This document shows positions 13,076-21,127 of a stretch of DNA of 21,127 bases, piece by piece. The position numbers and the translations under genes were made by a program. Each line of letters starts with the position of its first letter. Position 1 is the first letter of the stretch. A model generated the notes under the pieces. The model worked only from the letters and a program-made list of their open reading frames with translations, was not told the DNA's origin and did not search any database. The DNA comes from a virus: positions 1 to 21,127 of the IMG/VR virus record IMGVR_UViG_3300002460_000195; one strand, given 5' to 3'.

Positions 13076-14653
13076 TTAAGTGCCTCCTGAGGGGGGTATA
13101 AACTCCGTCCATTTATTGCGGATTATGCCCAGCTTTCGCCCCTCGATATCAATGTATTGTTGTCGTTGCGCTTCAGCAACAGCTTTGCCCGCCTCTTCGA
13201 TGGCCTCGAACTTCATTCCGCGCGGTGGGGCCGCCTTGAAGGGAACGGCGCCGTAGTATGTCCAGAGCGCGGGCGTGTTCGGCGCGGCCGTTACCATCAG
13301 GGCGTTGAATTGCCGAATCAGGGCCGGCTTGTCTTTAACATCAGCGGCGTTGATTGTGGCTACCAGCGGATCGACAATCGACCCTAGATACTTCTCGTCC
13401 CCCCTGACGATTGCTTCCTGAACCTCGGCGATGCTCCGAACAAATTCTCTTGCCTGGAGTGGATCTTGCATGGCGTTAAGCTGCGATTGCAGGTATGCGA
13501 CAGCTTCCGGCGAGGCCGCAACGCGCCCCAAAACGAACACTGACCAGCGCTCGCTTGGTGTCCACGTAGCCGGCTCCTTTTTTAGAATCCCCCGCAGATA
13601 GGCGCCGTCGTCGGCAGCAGCTTGGCTCGCCTTCATGCGGGCGCGGGCTTCGGTTGCGGCGATGGCGAGTTTTTTGGTTTCAAGCCAGTTGTCATAGGAA
13701 AGCGCGAATGAATTTGGATGCGCCGCTAGGAATTTATCCCTCGGCCCGGTGCCTTTGTCGATTGGCTTGCTTTGAGCTGGATCATCCGCATTTTTGAATA
13801 TAACCCAAGTTTCGTTTTTAGTCAGTTCATCTTCGATTTTGTCCATTAATTTGCTGGTGTAATCTCCCCGTGCGGTCGCTTCCCTAATCCGCGCAAGTGC
13901 TTCCTTGCTTTCCATCATTGTTTTGAATGTAGATCGGTGAGTGGCAATTTGCGTAAGGTCAGAAAAGGCGTTACGAGACGCATATGGAATCTCTGCCATT
14001 TCCCCGGTTGTTTCGCTGAGGTAAACAAACGGATCGTCGTTATAATCCTTCTCGCTTTGCGCCGCGAGGGCGGTGTTCTGGCGGGCAGCCTCGGCATCAA
14101 TCACCTTCTGAGTTCTTAGCAGATCGGCATCGCGATTGATCGTGGCAACATCAATTTGCCCCTTGACTTGAGTTTCCGCCACCCCTTTAGCTTGTTCGCC
14201 CGTGGTGCGGATTTCTTCGAGCTTTGCCGCTTGGGAGCGAGCCGCAACGGCCGCTGGTGTTTCGCCCCCGACCAGTTCAGGCCGAACTTTTCCCAACAAG
14301 TCGGTGAAAACCCTCGTGCCCTCGATACCAAGTCCTTTGTATAGGGCACTCATGTCAGCCGGGGTGAACCCCGCTGGCTTGGGCGGAACAACCCCCGGCG
14401 CTCCGGTTAACTCCGGCCCAGTGAAGCCGCCCTGGTCGGAAGTTTGGATTGCATTGAAGCCCGGCTCAGCCGCGCGCAACCGGCTGAGCTCTCCCAGGGC
14501 CTGCCCGAGCGCCTCGTTCTCGGCTTGTTGACGCAACAGCTCCTGTTGCCGCTCCCGCTCGGTCATAAACCCAGTCGTAAAGTTTTGCGACGCGGCTTGA
14601 AGCAGCGCGAGCATTCGCGCGCCTCGGTCGGGGAATTGAACGATGTTTGCCAT
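13076..14653 (-). CDS. helical virion protein, probable internal/ejection protein (525 aa)
   Basis: The start has AAGGGGA eight bases upstream. Residues 29-63 (beginning FMTERERQQELLRQQAENEA) form a likely coiled coil, residues 65-105 are Gly/Pro-rich, residues 140-205 are again long and helical (KLEEIRTTGEQAKGVAETQ and on), and the C-terminal half is mixed alpha. There is no signal peptide, catalytic motif or family I can name. Late-operon position between two other probable ejection proteins is the basis for the role. Confidence 0.7.
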   Translation of the reverse strand: MANIVQFPDRGARMLALLQAASQNFTTGFMTERERQQELLRQQAENEALGQALGELSRLRAAEPGFNAIQTSDQGGFTGPELTGAPGVVPPKPAGFTPADMSALYKGLGIEGTRVFTDLLGKVRPELVGGETPAAVAARSQAAKLEEIRTTGEQAKGVAETQVKGQIDVATINRDADLLRTQKVIDAEAARQNTALAAQSEKDYNDDPFVYLSETTGEMAEIPYASRNAFSDLTQIATHRSTFKTMMESKEALARIREATARGDYTSKLMDKIEDELTKNETWVIFKNADDPAQSKPIDKGTGPRDKFLAAHPNSFALSYDNWLETKKLAIAATEARARMKASQAAADDGAYLRGILKKEPATWTPSERWSVFVLGRVAASPEAVAYLQSQLNAMQDPLQAREFVRSIAEVQEAIVRGDEKYLGSIVDPLVATINAADVKDKPALIRQFNALMVTAAPNTPALWTYYGAVPFKAAPPRGMKFEAIEEAGKAVAEAQRQQYIDIEGRKLGIIRNKWTEFIPPSGGT

Positions 14654-14671
14654 TTTTAATTCCCCTTAGGT

Positions 14672-15757
14672 TTAGGCTGCGGCTGCGGCTGCGGGTTTGG
14701 AAGCTTTGCTGGCTGCGGCGGCACCGGCTCCCTGTGCACCACCACTCAATATTGCCATGATAATTTCCCAGGTGCTCGGATCGCCCGGATCGACGCCGGC
14801 GACATTCTCGATTTGCGGAATTGCCATGACTGCCGCGAGCAGCGCTGCCTGTTGGTTGGAAATCTGCCCGCTCGCCGTCAAGGCGTCGATTTGTTGCTGG
14901 TTGGCCTGCATTCGAGCACTAAGCTCAGCTTTCATGGCGTCGAGTCTTTGCCCGTCAACGTCGCTTGATAGTTTACCCGCCGCCATGAGGCTATCGAGGG
15001 CCTGTTGACTTTTGGTGATCCGCCCCTGAAGTTCGGCTTGACTGTTCGCCAGCGTTTGTGCGTTCATTACGCCGGTTTGCTGCCCTGCCAAGCCGAGCCG
15101 CTGTGTCGTCTGCTCGGTCTGAAATCGCTGCATCGACTCGGCGGTGCGCGAACGCTCGGCGGATAGGTTTGTCAGCAGGTTTGCCGTTGCCGCGTCGCCG
15201 GCGCGCCGGGTGCCGGAGCTGAACAAGCTTCCACTGAGGTTTGCGGCGATTCCGGGCTGAACTTCCTCTCGGAACTGTTTCATTGCTGGGTCGGAAACGT
15301 TTCGCTGGAACGCTTCGTTGACAAGATCTTGATTGAACGGAACCCCGGCTGAGAGTTGGTCGATGATTTCCTTGGTTCGGGGATCGGGCGTCCAGCCGGT
15401 TGTGGCATCGAAGCCCTGAGGCTGCGATAGGCGGTTAATTAGGTCGGCGGTGGTGCCGCTGGGTGTATAGCCGAGATTCGTGTTGGGTCGATCCATGGCA
15501 GCAAGCATCGCCGCGACTTGGTTGGCGCCCTGTTGTGGGCCGTACTCGCCGCGCATGAACGCCTGAAGCCACGACATTTGCTCCGGCGTGACGGTTGGGA
15601 GCTGCTCGGAGACGACACTGGGGCCTTGGCGCCCACCGAGCGGCCCCGATCCCCACTGCTTCTTTGCCCAATCCCAAACGTTCCGGCTGGCGCCGCCACC
15701 CGTAGACAAATAAACAGCATCCTCAAAGAGTTTTCCAACCGGATCAAACATGCCCAT
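14672..15757 (-). CDS. helical virion protein, probable internal/ejection protein (361 aa)
   Basis: The product begins MGMFDPVGKLFEDAVYL; an ATG two codons later is also possible. Residues 195-300 are a long Gln/Ala-rich helical region (QTTQRLGLAGQQTGV, KSQQALDSLMAAGKL, ARMQANQQQIDALTA), typical of small ejection or tail-associated proteins in podoviruses. The C-terminus ends in an alanine-rich tail (SKASKPAAAAAA) coded by a GCN repeat at about 14675-14695 that is prone to length change. The start lies one base from the stop of the nozzle gene. No specific family is recognised. Confidence 0.7.
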   Translation of the reverse strand: MGMFDPVGKLFEDAVYLSTGGGASRNVWDWAKKQWGSGPLGGRQGPSVVSEQLPTVTPEQMSWLQAFMRGEYGPQQGANQVAAMLAAMDRPNTNLGYTPSGTTADLINRLSQPQGFDATTGWTPDPRTKEIIDQLSAGVPFNQDLVNEAFQRNVSDPAMKQFREEVQPGIAANLSGSLFSSGTRRAGDAATANLLTNLSAERSRTAESMQRFQTEQTTQRLGLAGQQTGVMNAQTLANSQAELQGRITKSQQALDSLMAAGKLSSDVDGQRLDAMKAELSARMQANQQQIDALTASGQISNQQAALLAAVMAIPQIENVAGVDPGDPSTWEIIMAILSGGAQGAGAAAASKASKPAAAAAA

Positions 15758-15758
15758 T

Positions 15759-17588
15759 TTATACTCTCATCGACTCAGTCGTGTATCGCATTGCAACCCA
15801 CTCAATTTGACTACTTCCCTGACCCGACAAGCGCACACGCGCCGCCTGTAGGCTCAGATTCGCGCCAAGCCGATAAACCAACATTCGGTCGTTAGAGGTT
15901 GGCGTGATTGTACCCAGTTGCTCCCAAGTTGCTCCACCGTCCTCACTTAATTCTACCGCGAACGCAGCTCCTTTGGCAAGAATTTCGACCGTCACAACCC
16001 GAATGTTATCGGGGATTTTTCTCAGCTCGCCCGTTTCGACTGTCCACGAAATTGCTGTTCCAAGGTCGGTGCCGGCGGTTGGTGTGTACGAGAACGTTGT
16101 CGTTTCCCCGACGAACATGATTTCGTGCTGTTCGTTGTTATAGCTATCCCACGATCCGCTAATTGTGTCCCAAGTTCCAACAACATCGTCCCACGTCGTA
16201 AATGCGGCGTCGAAGGTAAACGGCGTCGCGCTGTAAATTTGCTCCGGCGCGGTGCGGCGGAACCAAGCATTGTAGTGCAGATCGTACCGCAAGATGTTAA
16301 CCAACTCCAAGTCGGCGTTTGGGTATACCAGCCACAATTCACCATTATACGTCAAGTCGAGCATGAATGACTTTTCCAGCCCTTCGGGGTTTATGAATTC
16401 GCCCTCGCCGAAGATCAACGTCTGAATCGGACTGCGCTGCAAGATATTGCGCGGGGAGCCGGAAGGTTCGCCGATTGAGCCCGCGCCGAGAACAATAACT
16501 GACTGCCCCCCACCGTATGCGAAAACATCATGCTCGTCAAGAAAAACATGGATTCCTTGAATGTTGACCAGCGCGCCCGGCGCAATCAAGCCGTGCCCCG
16601 GAACGCGGACATCGTAGCGCCAGAGCTGAAAAATATTACCAATATAAGTGTACGCTACGATCCCGCGCTCAAAGTACAGAATCAACTCGTTTCCGAGCGT
16701 CTCGGCCCGCTGGCCCATTCCGAGGTGTTCCGCAATATCTTCGTAGAATGCGTTTCCGACGGAATCATCCCAAGTTTCGCCATCACCAATGTCGCTTCCG
16801 CGAATTCGCCACGGATTGTTTGTTCCGTTTTCTTGCACGTTGAACAACAACAATTGGTTGTGCAGTGCCGCAACCCACTTACACTTGTTGATCGTTGTGG
16901 CGCCAAACACCAAACCTGGCACATCGACGCAGTTCGTTCCATTGTATCGCTGCGGTTCATCAACGTTGTTAGTAAAAACCAGCCAATTGTTGGGCATCCA
17001 ACCGGTATAACCGATCCGATGATCGGTGCTGCCGGTAAAGATGGCTGCGCTCACCAAGGCTTTGCCGATTGCGCTGGCGCTGGGGAGGGCCGCGTCTAGG
17101 TTAATCCTATCCGAGCCGCCGACCCCACCCCCAACTGAGGGTGCGCCGTTGATTGTCGTTTGAAATTGAGTACCGTCGTCCATCGTCAAACCAACGAAGG
17201 CTCCATCGACAAACCCGGTGCTGGCGGCAACGTCGATGTACGTGTTCGTCGCCACTCCGGCATCGGCCACGGTCGTTCCGGCTGGGCCTTGCACGTACCA
17301 CCACTCATCGCTTGCGCTAACGAACTTATAGAACGTCAGCGTTGTAACAAGAAGAACCTCAGACGTTCCGTTCGCAAACGTGTGCTTGATGAGTTGCTGG
17401 GGTGTTCCGCGCAGAGTTGTTGCCGCGCCGCGCGCGATGAATCCAGTGTCCGTTGTGATGGCGTTGGCGGTCGCTGGCCGAACGTTGCTGGCGTCGTAAA
17501 CGAAGCCCTCGCCAAGCTGGTCGATGGCCTGGCGCCGATCGAGGCCCGCTGTGAAGCGCGGCCAGATTTTAATTTCTCCCGTCGGCAC
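15759..17588 (-). CDS. probable tail nozzle / DNA-stabilisation protein (609 aa)
   Basis: The product has repeated beta segments and short Trp/Tyr motifs spaced along the chain (EWWYVQGP, NNWLVFTNN, NPWRIRGSDIGDGETW, LILYFERGIVAYTYIG, VFLDEHDVFAYGGG, GELWLVYPNADLE, NAWFRRTAPEQIY), the look of a beta-propeller. Podoviruses place such a protein (P22 gp10, T7 gp12) below the adaptor as the tail nozzle; family membership here is inferred. The GTG at 17588 is chosen: it has GGGGGA upstream and shares its G with the TAG of the preceding gene (TAGTG). A longer reading to 17756 would overlap that gene with a low-complexity, unlikely N-terminus. Confidence 0.68.
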   Translation of the reverse strand: MPTGEIKIWPRFTAGLDRRQAIDQLGEGFVYDASNVRPATANAITTDTGFIARGAATTLRGTPQQLIKHTFANGTSEVLLVTTLTFYKFVSASDEWWYVQGPAGTTVADAGVATNTYIDVAASTGFVDGAFVGLTMDDGTQFQTTINGAPSVGGGVGGSDRINLDAALPSASAIGKALVSAAIFTGSTDHRIGYTGWMPNNWLVFTNNVDEPQRYNGTNCVDVPGLVFGATTINKCKWVAALHNQLLLFNVQENGTNNPWRIRGSDIGDGETWDDSVGNAFYEDIAEHLGMGQRAETLGNELILYFERGIVAYTYIGNIFQLWRYDVRVPGHGLIAPGALVNIQGIHVFLDEHDVFAYGGGQSVIVLGAGSIGEPSGSPRNILQRSPIQTLIFGEGEFINPEGLEKSFMLDLTYNGELWLVYPNADLELVNILRYDLHYNAWFRRTAPEQIYSATPFTFDAAFTTWDDVVGTWDTISGSWDSYNNEQHEIMFVGETTTFSYTPTAGTDLGTAISWTVETGELRKIPDNIRVVTVEILAKGAAFAVELSEDGGATWEQLGTITPTSNDRMLVYRLGANLSLQAARVRLSGQGSSQIEWVAMRYTTESMRV

Positions 17589-17809
17589 TATTTCCCCCGC
17601 AAGATTTCCCGATCCCGAATTTCCTTGACCAGAACGGTCAACGCATAAACTTGTTCCCGGACAACCCGAAGCTCCACCAGTATTGGTTCGTGGGAGACGC
17701 GCATTCGCTGTTCGATCTCCCGCCCTAGCCAAGATTCGGCTTGAAGCGGAACCCAAACCAGTCCGGAACCGAAAAGCAACGTCGCGGCGGCGATAATCCA
17801 GGGCTTCAT
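17588..17809 (-). CDS. small membrane protein with coiled coil, possible spanin- or holin-like
   Basis: The 73-residue product has one hydrophobic segment at about residues 4-22 (WIIAAATLLFGSGLVWVPL) and then a charged helical region (LGREIEQRMRV, ILVELRVVREQVYALTVLV, KEIRDREILRGK). A single N-terminal membrane segment with a coiled coil is the form of inner-membrane spanins and of some small tail or chaperone proteins, but there is no nested outer spanin visible, so the role is open. The ribosome site is weak. Its stop overlaps the nozzle gene start by one base, which supports it. Confidence 0.6.
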   Translation of the reverse strand: MKPWIIAAATLLFGSGLVWVPLQAESWLGREIEQRMRVSHEPILVELRVVREQVYALTVLVKEIRDREILRGK

Positions 17810-17818
17810 AACGGAGGC

Positions 17819-18496
17819 TCAGGTCTTGATTATGTAGTTCACCGCGAGGAACGGCGGATTGGCCGTTCCAGTGGCGTCCGTTCCGCTGGCGCCGGTTGCT
17901 CCGTGCTCGTGCGCCGCGCCGCCGCCGGTCGAGCCGGTGTCGTATTCCCGCACATGGGGCACGGCCTGTGCACCGCCAAGGGAGACATTGTTTATCCCTC
18001 CGTACAAGGCGCGGTTGAGGGAGTTGAGCGGGTGAGTGTGTGCCGGGATCTCGCTCGTAATCAGCGTGTGGCCGCCGGTCGTATGCGTGTGGCTCGGGCC
18101 GGTATGGGTGTGGTCGATGGCCCCGCCCGTCCCGCCCAGGGTGCTCCCCGTGCCGGCGGCCGCCTTGCCCAGCATGAAGCGCTGGCGCGGGTCAGGCACG
18201 TTAAAATGGGTGCCGTCGGCCGCCCCGAAGGCCGTGCCGATGGTGGCAAAGAGAGCGGCGTAGTCGGCCCGCAAATAACTTGCCCCGTCGCAAAGCAACC
18301 AACCGTCCGGGGCCGCCGTGCCGCCGTATGGAAACATCGCGCCCGCTGGCGCCATGCCCTGATTTAACGGCGCTTCCCAATCCACAAGCGTTCGCTGGAT
18401 CTGGCTGAACACTCGCTGCAACTCAACCCGAAGTTCGGGTTGATCGACAAACACGCCCTCGTTCAGCGCCAAGCTTGGGGTGACTTGCAGGGTCAT
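17819..18496 (-). CDS. tail-collar-domain fibre protein 1 (225 aa)
   Basis: Residues 48-110 carry the phage tail collar domain: PAGAMFPYGG, APDGWLLCDGASYLRADYAALFATIG, HFNVPDPRQRFMLGK. The following Gly/Thr/His-rich region has HTH clusters at about 129-138 and 153-155, and a further His cluster (AAHEHGA) near the end, as in metal-binding short-fibre tips; the end NPPFLAVNYIIKT is typical of the family. Such proteins trimerise at the tail tip and contact the host surface. The N-terminal 45 residues are a probable attachment helix. By eye the gene is more GC-rich than its neighbours, which suggests a different origin from fibre 2. The start overlaps the preceding stop (ATGA). Confidence 0.88.
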   Translation of the reverse strand: MTLQVTPSLALNEGVFVDQPELRVELQRVFSQIQRTLVDWEAPLNQGMAPAGAMFPYGGTAAPDGWLLCDGASYLRADYAALFATIGTAFGAADGTHFNVPDPRQRFMLGKAAAGTGSTLGGTGGAIDHTHTGPSHTHTTGGHTLITSEIPAHTHPLNSLNRALYGGINNVSLGGAQAVPHVREYDTGSTGGGAAHEHGATGASGTDATGTANPPFLAVNYIIKT

Positions 18497-18741
18497 TCCA
18501 GTGGCAACCTTTGTCCAGCCGTCGCTTCCATGCTACGAATGATTTCCTCATAAAACTCGCGGCCGTAAGTAATAATTCGGCCCCGAGCATCAATAAACAC
18601 TCGCCGTTCGTCGGTCAGGACGAGCAACAAAACTCCCACCGGGACGCCGTTCTTTTCTCCGCACCACTCGATACCTTTGCAATCGAAGCGTTTTGGCCAG
18701 GGCCAAAATCGCCGCGATACCCACACACGAAAGGTTTTCAT
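18493..18741 (-). CDS. small basic hypothetical protein between two fibre genes
   Basis: The 82-residue product begins MKTFRVWVSRRFWPWPKRF, with a strong ribosome site (GGAGG, four bases before the ATG), and has a hydrophobic strand VPVGVLLLVLTD and an FYEEIIRSME helix. Tryptophan and arginine are unusually frequent at the N-terminus. It is coupled to fibre 1 by ATGA. Its position between two fibres would suit a fibre chaperone or attachment protein, but nothing in the sequence shows it. Confidence 0.65.
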   Translation of the reverse strand: MKTFRVWVSRRFWPWPKRFDCKGIEWCGEKNGVPVGVLLLVLTDERRVFIDARGRIITYGREFYEEIIRSMEATAGQRLPLE

Positions 18742-18749
18742 TGTGCCTC

Positions 18750-19700
18750 CTATTTGATCCGTTGATAGAACGTCACGGTTAGGTAAGTTGGAAGAATGGT
18801 GCCGGTGTTGAAAAACGATGCGAAAGTCGCTGGCGTGCCCGCGAAGGTGTGTAAATGCCCGCCGCCGCCGCCAGTTGACGCTGTAGTAAAGCTGTGGGTA
18901 TGGTTGGCAGAGGCACCACCAACAGATAAATTGTCTACTCTGGACGTGGTTCCAGACCGGCCCGATGCCCCCGCAACGGGTGAAGCTATTCCTTCATAGG
19001 CGTAGTCATATCCGGTGGTAGTTACTGAATGGAAGTGGCCTGCGGACTCATTTCCAGTTGTTCCGGTGTGAGTGTGGGGGGGAATTTCAGACTCTGTTAG
19101 TGTGTGGACGTTGGCTGTGCCAGCCGGCGTGTAACTCCCAGTTGCCGCGAGGCTTTGGGCATTTGCCGTTGCGGCCGTACCGCCGGCGGTGCTGCCCATC
19201 AAGAAGCGGCTGTCGGTTAGCTTCGGAACGTATCGACCATCGAATGGCGATGCGGCGTCGCTAATAACCGTGCCGTCGCAAAGTTTCCAGGCTCCCCCGA
19301 TCGCCACGCCGGTTGTGCTATAAGTTCCACCGTTGTTGGCTGCTGAAAACGTCCCGCTCACCGCGACAATCGCCCCGATGGGCGGGCCATTGAAGCTTGT
19401 GATAATTGTTCTGACGGTTCCGTCGTCCTCTTTTAGATAGAGGTGTTGAACGCCGTTGTCGTCGTCAAGATAGAGCAGACCTTCGCCGGCTGCTGGAGTT
19501 GTCGGCACCCCGGCCGTCTCAATCAGCGTCGCTTGATTGTGTTTGCCATCTTGTTCTACGTTACGCCACTCGTGATCGACCTGCATTCGTTCCCGAGTGC
19601 CGACCTTCAGGTCGTGAAATTCTTCGTCGCCGCCGCCAACGTTATCGCCTCCTGCTGGGGTTGCTTCATAACCAGCCGTCCAGGGAACCGTGAAAGCCAT
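18750..19700 (-). CDS. tail-collar-domain fibre protein 2 (316 aa)
   Basis: The N-terminus has a conserved-looking virion-attachment segment (GTRERMQVDHEW, DGKHNQATL). Residues 75-100 form a short beta repeat (LLYLDDDNGVQHLYLKEDDG), then the collar domain at 107-170 (GAIVAVSG, WKLCDGTVISDA, VPKLTDSRFLMGS). The C-terminal half is Gly/Thr-rich with His clusters HTHTG, GHFHS, NHTHS and GHLHT, ending in a strand TYLTVTFYQRIK. This is a second tail-tip fibre, alignable with fibre 1 only in the collar and His-rich parts. The ribosome site AAAGG lies just inside the end of the adaptor gene. Confidence 0.88.
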   Translation of the reverse strand: MAFTVPWTAGYEATPAGGDNVGGGDEEFHDLKVGTRERMQVDHEWRNVEQDGKHNQATLIETAGVPTTPAAGEGLLYLDDDNGVQHLYLKEDDGTVRTIITSFNGPPIGAIVAVSGTFSAANNGGTYSTTGVAIGGAWKLCDGTVISDAASPFDGRYVPKLTDSRFLMGSTAGGTAATANAQSLAATGSYTPAGTANVHTLTESEIPPHTHTGTTGNESAGHFHSVTTTGYDYAYEGIASPVAGASGRSGTTSRVDNLSVGGASANHTHSFTTASTGGGGGHLHTFAGTPATFASFFNTGTILPTYLTVTFYQRIK

Positions 19701-19706
19701 GGTGTC

Positions 19707-20426
19707 TTAACCTTTATAAAACGGGTCGGCCCAATAATTGGGCGGAACCGGACTGACGCGCGGTAGCGGCAAAAATGTCGGCCGGACAATCAGTAAATCC
19801 GGTTTGCGCCGATCTTCGGCAATGGCCTCAGTCAGCAGCCGCTGATAAATCTGCCAGTGATACAGCGACCGTTCGTTTTCCAGGCGTAGCGACTGAACAA
19901 AGCTTAGCGTCAAGTGAATCAACAGTTCGTCTTTGTTGTCAAAATCGACAACGTCGGCGTCGTCCGCCAACGGGGTCGGCCAGCGGAGCCAGCGAATTTT
20001 CGCATCGTAGGCTTCGTCGGGAACCCGCCAAAGTAAAACGCTCTCAGCCGTCCAAACCGAGTAAACCGTCGGTCGGCCGGTCGCGAACTGCTCAGGGTAC
20101 GGAATTTGGGCGTCGTAGCCCTGCGGCGTCAGCGCTTCTAGTCGTAGCGAGTTACTGCCATCGACTATGACAAAGTCATAAACGTCTCGGAACAGGCTCG
20201 TTCCAAGCAGCGTCGGCAGGTCGATAACCTTGTCCGTTGCGGCGACGCCGGTATAGCCCAGCGTGACTGAGCTCAACTCGCGCAGTTCCTGAAAGTCATG
20301 CGCGCGGGCCACGCGAATTTGGGCCAGATTGATGTAGCGGGTGATTTGCGCAGAACTCAGCGCCGTCGTGCTGCCAAGGCCGACATCGTAGATCGTGTCT
20401 CGGAACTGCGCCAGTGTCAAGGCCAC
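19707..20426 (-). CDS. head-tail adaptor (P22 gp4 / SU10 adaptor type)
   Basis: The 239-residue product starts LTLAQFRDTIYDVG, then LSSAQITRYINLAQIRVARAHDF, the helix-turn-helix bundle typical of phage adaptor proteins that bind the portal and carry the tail. Later segments (YSVWTAESVLLWRVPDEAYD, KIRWLRWPTPLAD, DELLIHLTLSFVQSLRLENE, YHWQIYQRLLTEAIAEDRR) fit the middle beta part and the C-terminal helices. The start is uncertain. The GTG at 20426 follows the terminator directly and has GGGGG from the terminator arm seven bases before it; a TTG at 20420 would give the family-like MTLAQF. An ATG at 20501 would read through the terminator and has no ribosome site. Confidence 0.68.
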   Translation of the reverse strand: MALTLAQFRDTIYDVGLGSTTALSSAQITRYINLAQIRVARAHDFQELRELSSVTLGYTGVAATDKVIDLPTLLGTSLFRDVYDFVIVDGSNSLRLEALTPQGYDAQIPYPEQFATGRPTVYSVWTAESVLLWRVPDEAYDAKIRWLRWPTPLADDADVVDFDNKDELLIHLTLSFVQSLRLENERSLYHWQIYQRLLTEAIAEDRRKPDLLIVRPTFLPLPRVSPVPPNYWADPFYKG

Positions 20427-20459
20427 AAAAAAACCCCCAACGACAATTGCCGCTGGGGG
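20427..20459 (-). terminator. rho-independent terminator (- strand)
   Basis: On the - strand CCCCCAGCGGC (20459-20449), loop AATT and GTCGTTGGGGG (20444-20434) form an 11-bp stem with two G-U pairs, followed by seven T (20433-20427). It lies after the surface-protein gene and would cut back transcription into the adaptor and tail genes, as is common after abundantly made head proteins. The 108-base stretch between it and the upstream stop at 20568 holds no other signal I can support. Confidence 0.88.
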
Positions 20460-20567
20460 GTAGGGGCGAAACGCGGAAGCTGCTGCCGCCGCAAGGATCA
20501 TGGCGCCACTTGGTGGAGGCGCACCAACTGGCCCAGGATTCCCCTACCCGCCAGCGAGCGTTTTTGG

Positions 20568-21119
20568 TTAGCGGCCCACCGCGATGAAGTCGAACGTTCC
20601 AACGTCCACCGCGTTTGCGACTTCCGAGCCGGCTGCCGCCGTGATGCTATTGATCGTGCCGGCGGGGGTGTCACGCTTCCAGCCAATCGCAGCCTCGGTG
20701 GAAAATGTCTCGTCGGCGTTATCGACCACGACCGCTTGAAGTGCCAAGTCGCCTGTCGCGCCCTCGGGATAACTGTAAACCTGCACCCCCGCCGGGGAGG
20801 CCGCGTAGGCGACCTTCAGAAACTCGCCGTTGCTGGCGGGCACGTAGACATCTTCCTTACCGAAGTTGGCGGCATTGAAGCCGGCGCCGGCCGCTTGAAC
20901 GTACAGCGCCACTGCGCCTGCCACGCCTGCTACGTCGGGGCGGGAGGCAACCGTGATTTCCGGCCCACTCGCGCCGACAAGGTAAGTAAAGGGCTTCGGC
21001 CCGACGGTTACAAGCGACGCCAACCGAGGCCCGCCTTGATTCAAAGCCGGGGGAATGTCCTCGGTGGCTGCAAGCGAGTTGACAAAGACCGCATACGGTT
21101 CATCGAGGTTGTCCACCAT
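20568..21119 (-). CDS. probable virion surface/decoration protein (183 aa or longer)
   Basis: The product is rich in Gly, Ala and Val with alternating beta strands (PYAVFVNSLAA, RLASLVTVG, GAVALYVQAAG, EFLKVAYAAS, GVQVYSYPEGA, ALQAVVVDNADE, TFDFIAVGR) and no cysteine, catalytic motif or membrane segment. This suits a head decoration or virion fibre protein with a jelly-roll or Ig-like form. It sits just upstream of a strong terminator and before the adaptor gene, where podoviruses often place capsid-associated proteins. The frame stays open to the window edge beyond the ATG at 21119, so the true start may lie outside. Confidence 0.55.
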   Translation of the reverse strand: MVDNLDEPYAVFVNSLAATEDIPPALNQGGPRLASLVTVGPKPFTYLVGASGPEITVASRPDVAGVAGAVALYVQAAGAGFNAANFGKEDVYVPASNGEFLKVAYAASPAGVQVYSYPEGATGDLALQAVVVDNADETFSTEAAIGWKRDTPAGTINSITAAAGSEVANAVDVGTFDFIAVGR

Positions 21120-21127
21120 GACGGCCT

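Noticed and set aside
17589-17756. Longer N-terminus for the nozzle gene
   Set aside because: The extra 56 residues are low-complexity and overlap the small membrane-protein gene; the GTG at 17588 has a good ribosome site.
20427-20501. Adaptor start at the ATG at 20501
   Set aside because: It would translate the terminator hairpin into a low-complexity leader and lacks a ribosome site.

Overview
This window looks like part of the genome of a tailed bacteriophage (class Caudoviricetes), most likely a podovirus-type phage of a Gram-negative host. The evidence is tight gene packing with 4-base ATGA or GTGA stop/start overlaps, a phage-type family A DNA polymerase with an N-terminal uracil-DNA-glycosylase-like domain, a Sak4/AAA_24-like ATPase, a small RNA ligase, and a late module with an adaptor, tail-collar fibres, a probable tail nozzle and large internal virion proteins. 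No integrase, terminase, portal, RNA polymerase or recognisable major capsid gene lies inside the window. The organism and host assignments are inference.

Layout. Positions 1-9798 are read on the + strand (early and replication genes) and 9809-21127 on the - strand (late structural genes), so the two halves converge at about 9800. The + strand runs: tail end of an unknown gene; small membrane protein; Sak4-like ATPase; small unknown; membrane-anchored lytic-transglycosylase-like protein; two small paralogous proteins separated by a good sigma70-type promoter; an unknown protein; a third copy of the same small family; an RNA ligase surrounded by non-coding, strongly base-pairing DNA (3366-3429, 3701-3904, 4586-4753, 4835-4995); a small possible ribbon-helix-helix protein with a duplicated start region; the 930-residue UDG/DNA polymerase; a 30-codon micro-ORF born at a second start-region duplication; a pentapeptide-repeat protein; a dATP/dGTP diphosphohydrolase-like protein; a nucleoside 2-deoxyribosyltransferase-like protein; and a 67-residue unknown.

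The - strand, read from its 5' end at 21127 downwards, runs: a virion surface or decoration-like protein, a rho-independent terminator, a gp4/SU10-type adaptor, a tail-collar fibre, a small unknown, a second tail-collar fibre, a small membrane protein, a probable tail nozzle or stabilisation protein, and three probable internal or ejection proteins ending with a 1086-residue one.

How it fits together. The ATPase, polymerase and nucleotide enzymes would serve DNA replication, recombination and control of the dNTP pool. The structural genes follow the usual head-to-tail-to-ejection order. The least explained part is 3360-5000: a short RNA ligase of the Rnl2/PF09414 type lies among at least three multi-helix RNA-like elements, one ending in a convincing tRNA T-arm plus acceptor strand. 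I consider this RNA-ligase/structured-RNA locus the best candidate for an undescribed system. Its function, and whether the RNAs are even transcribed, cannot be seen from sequence alone.
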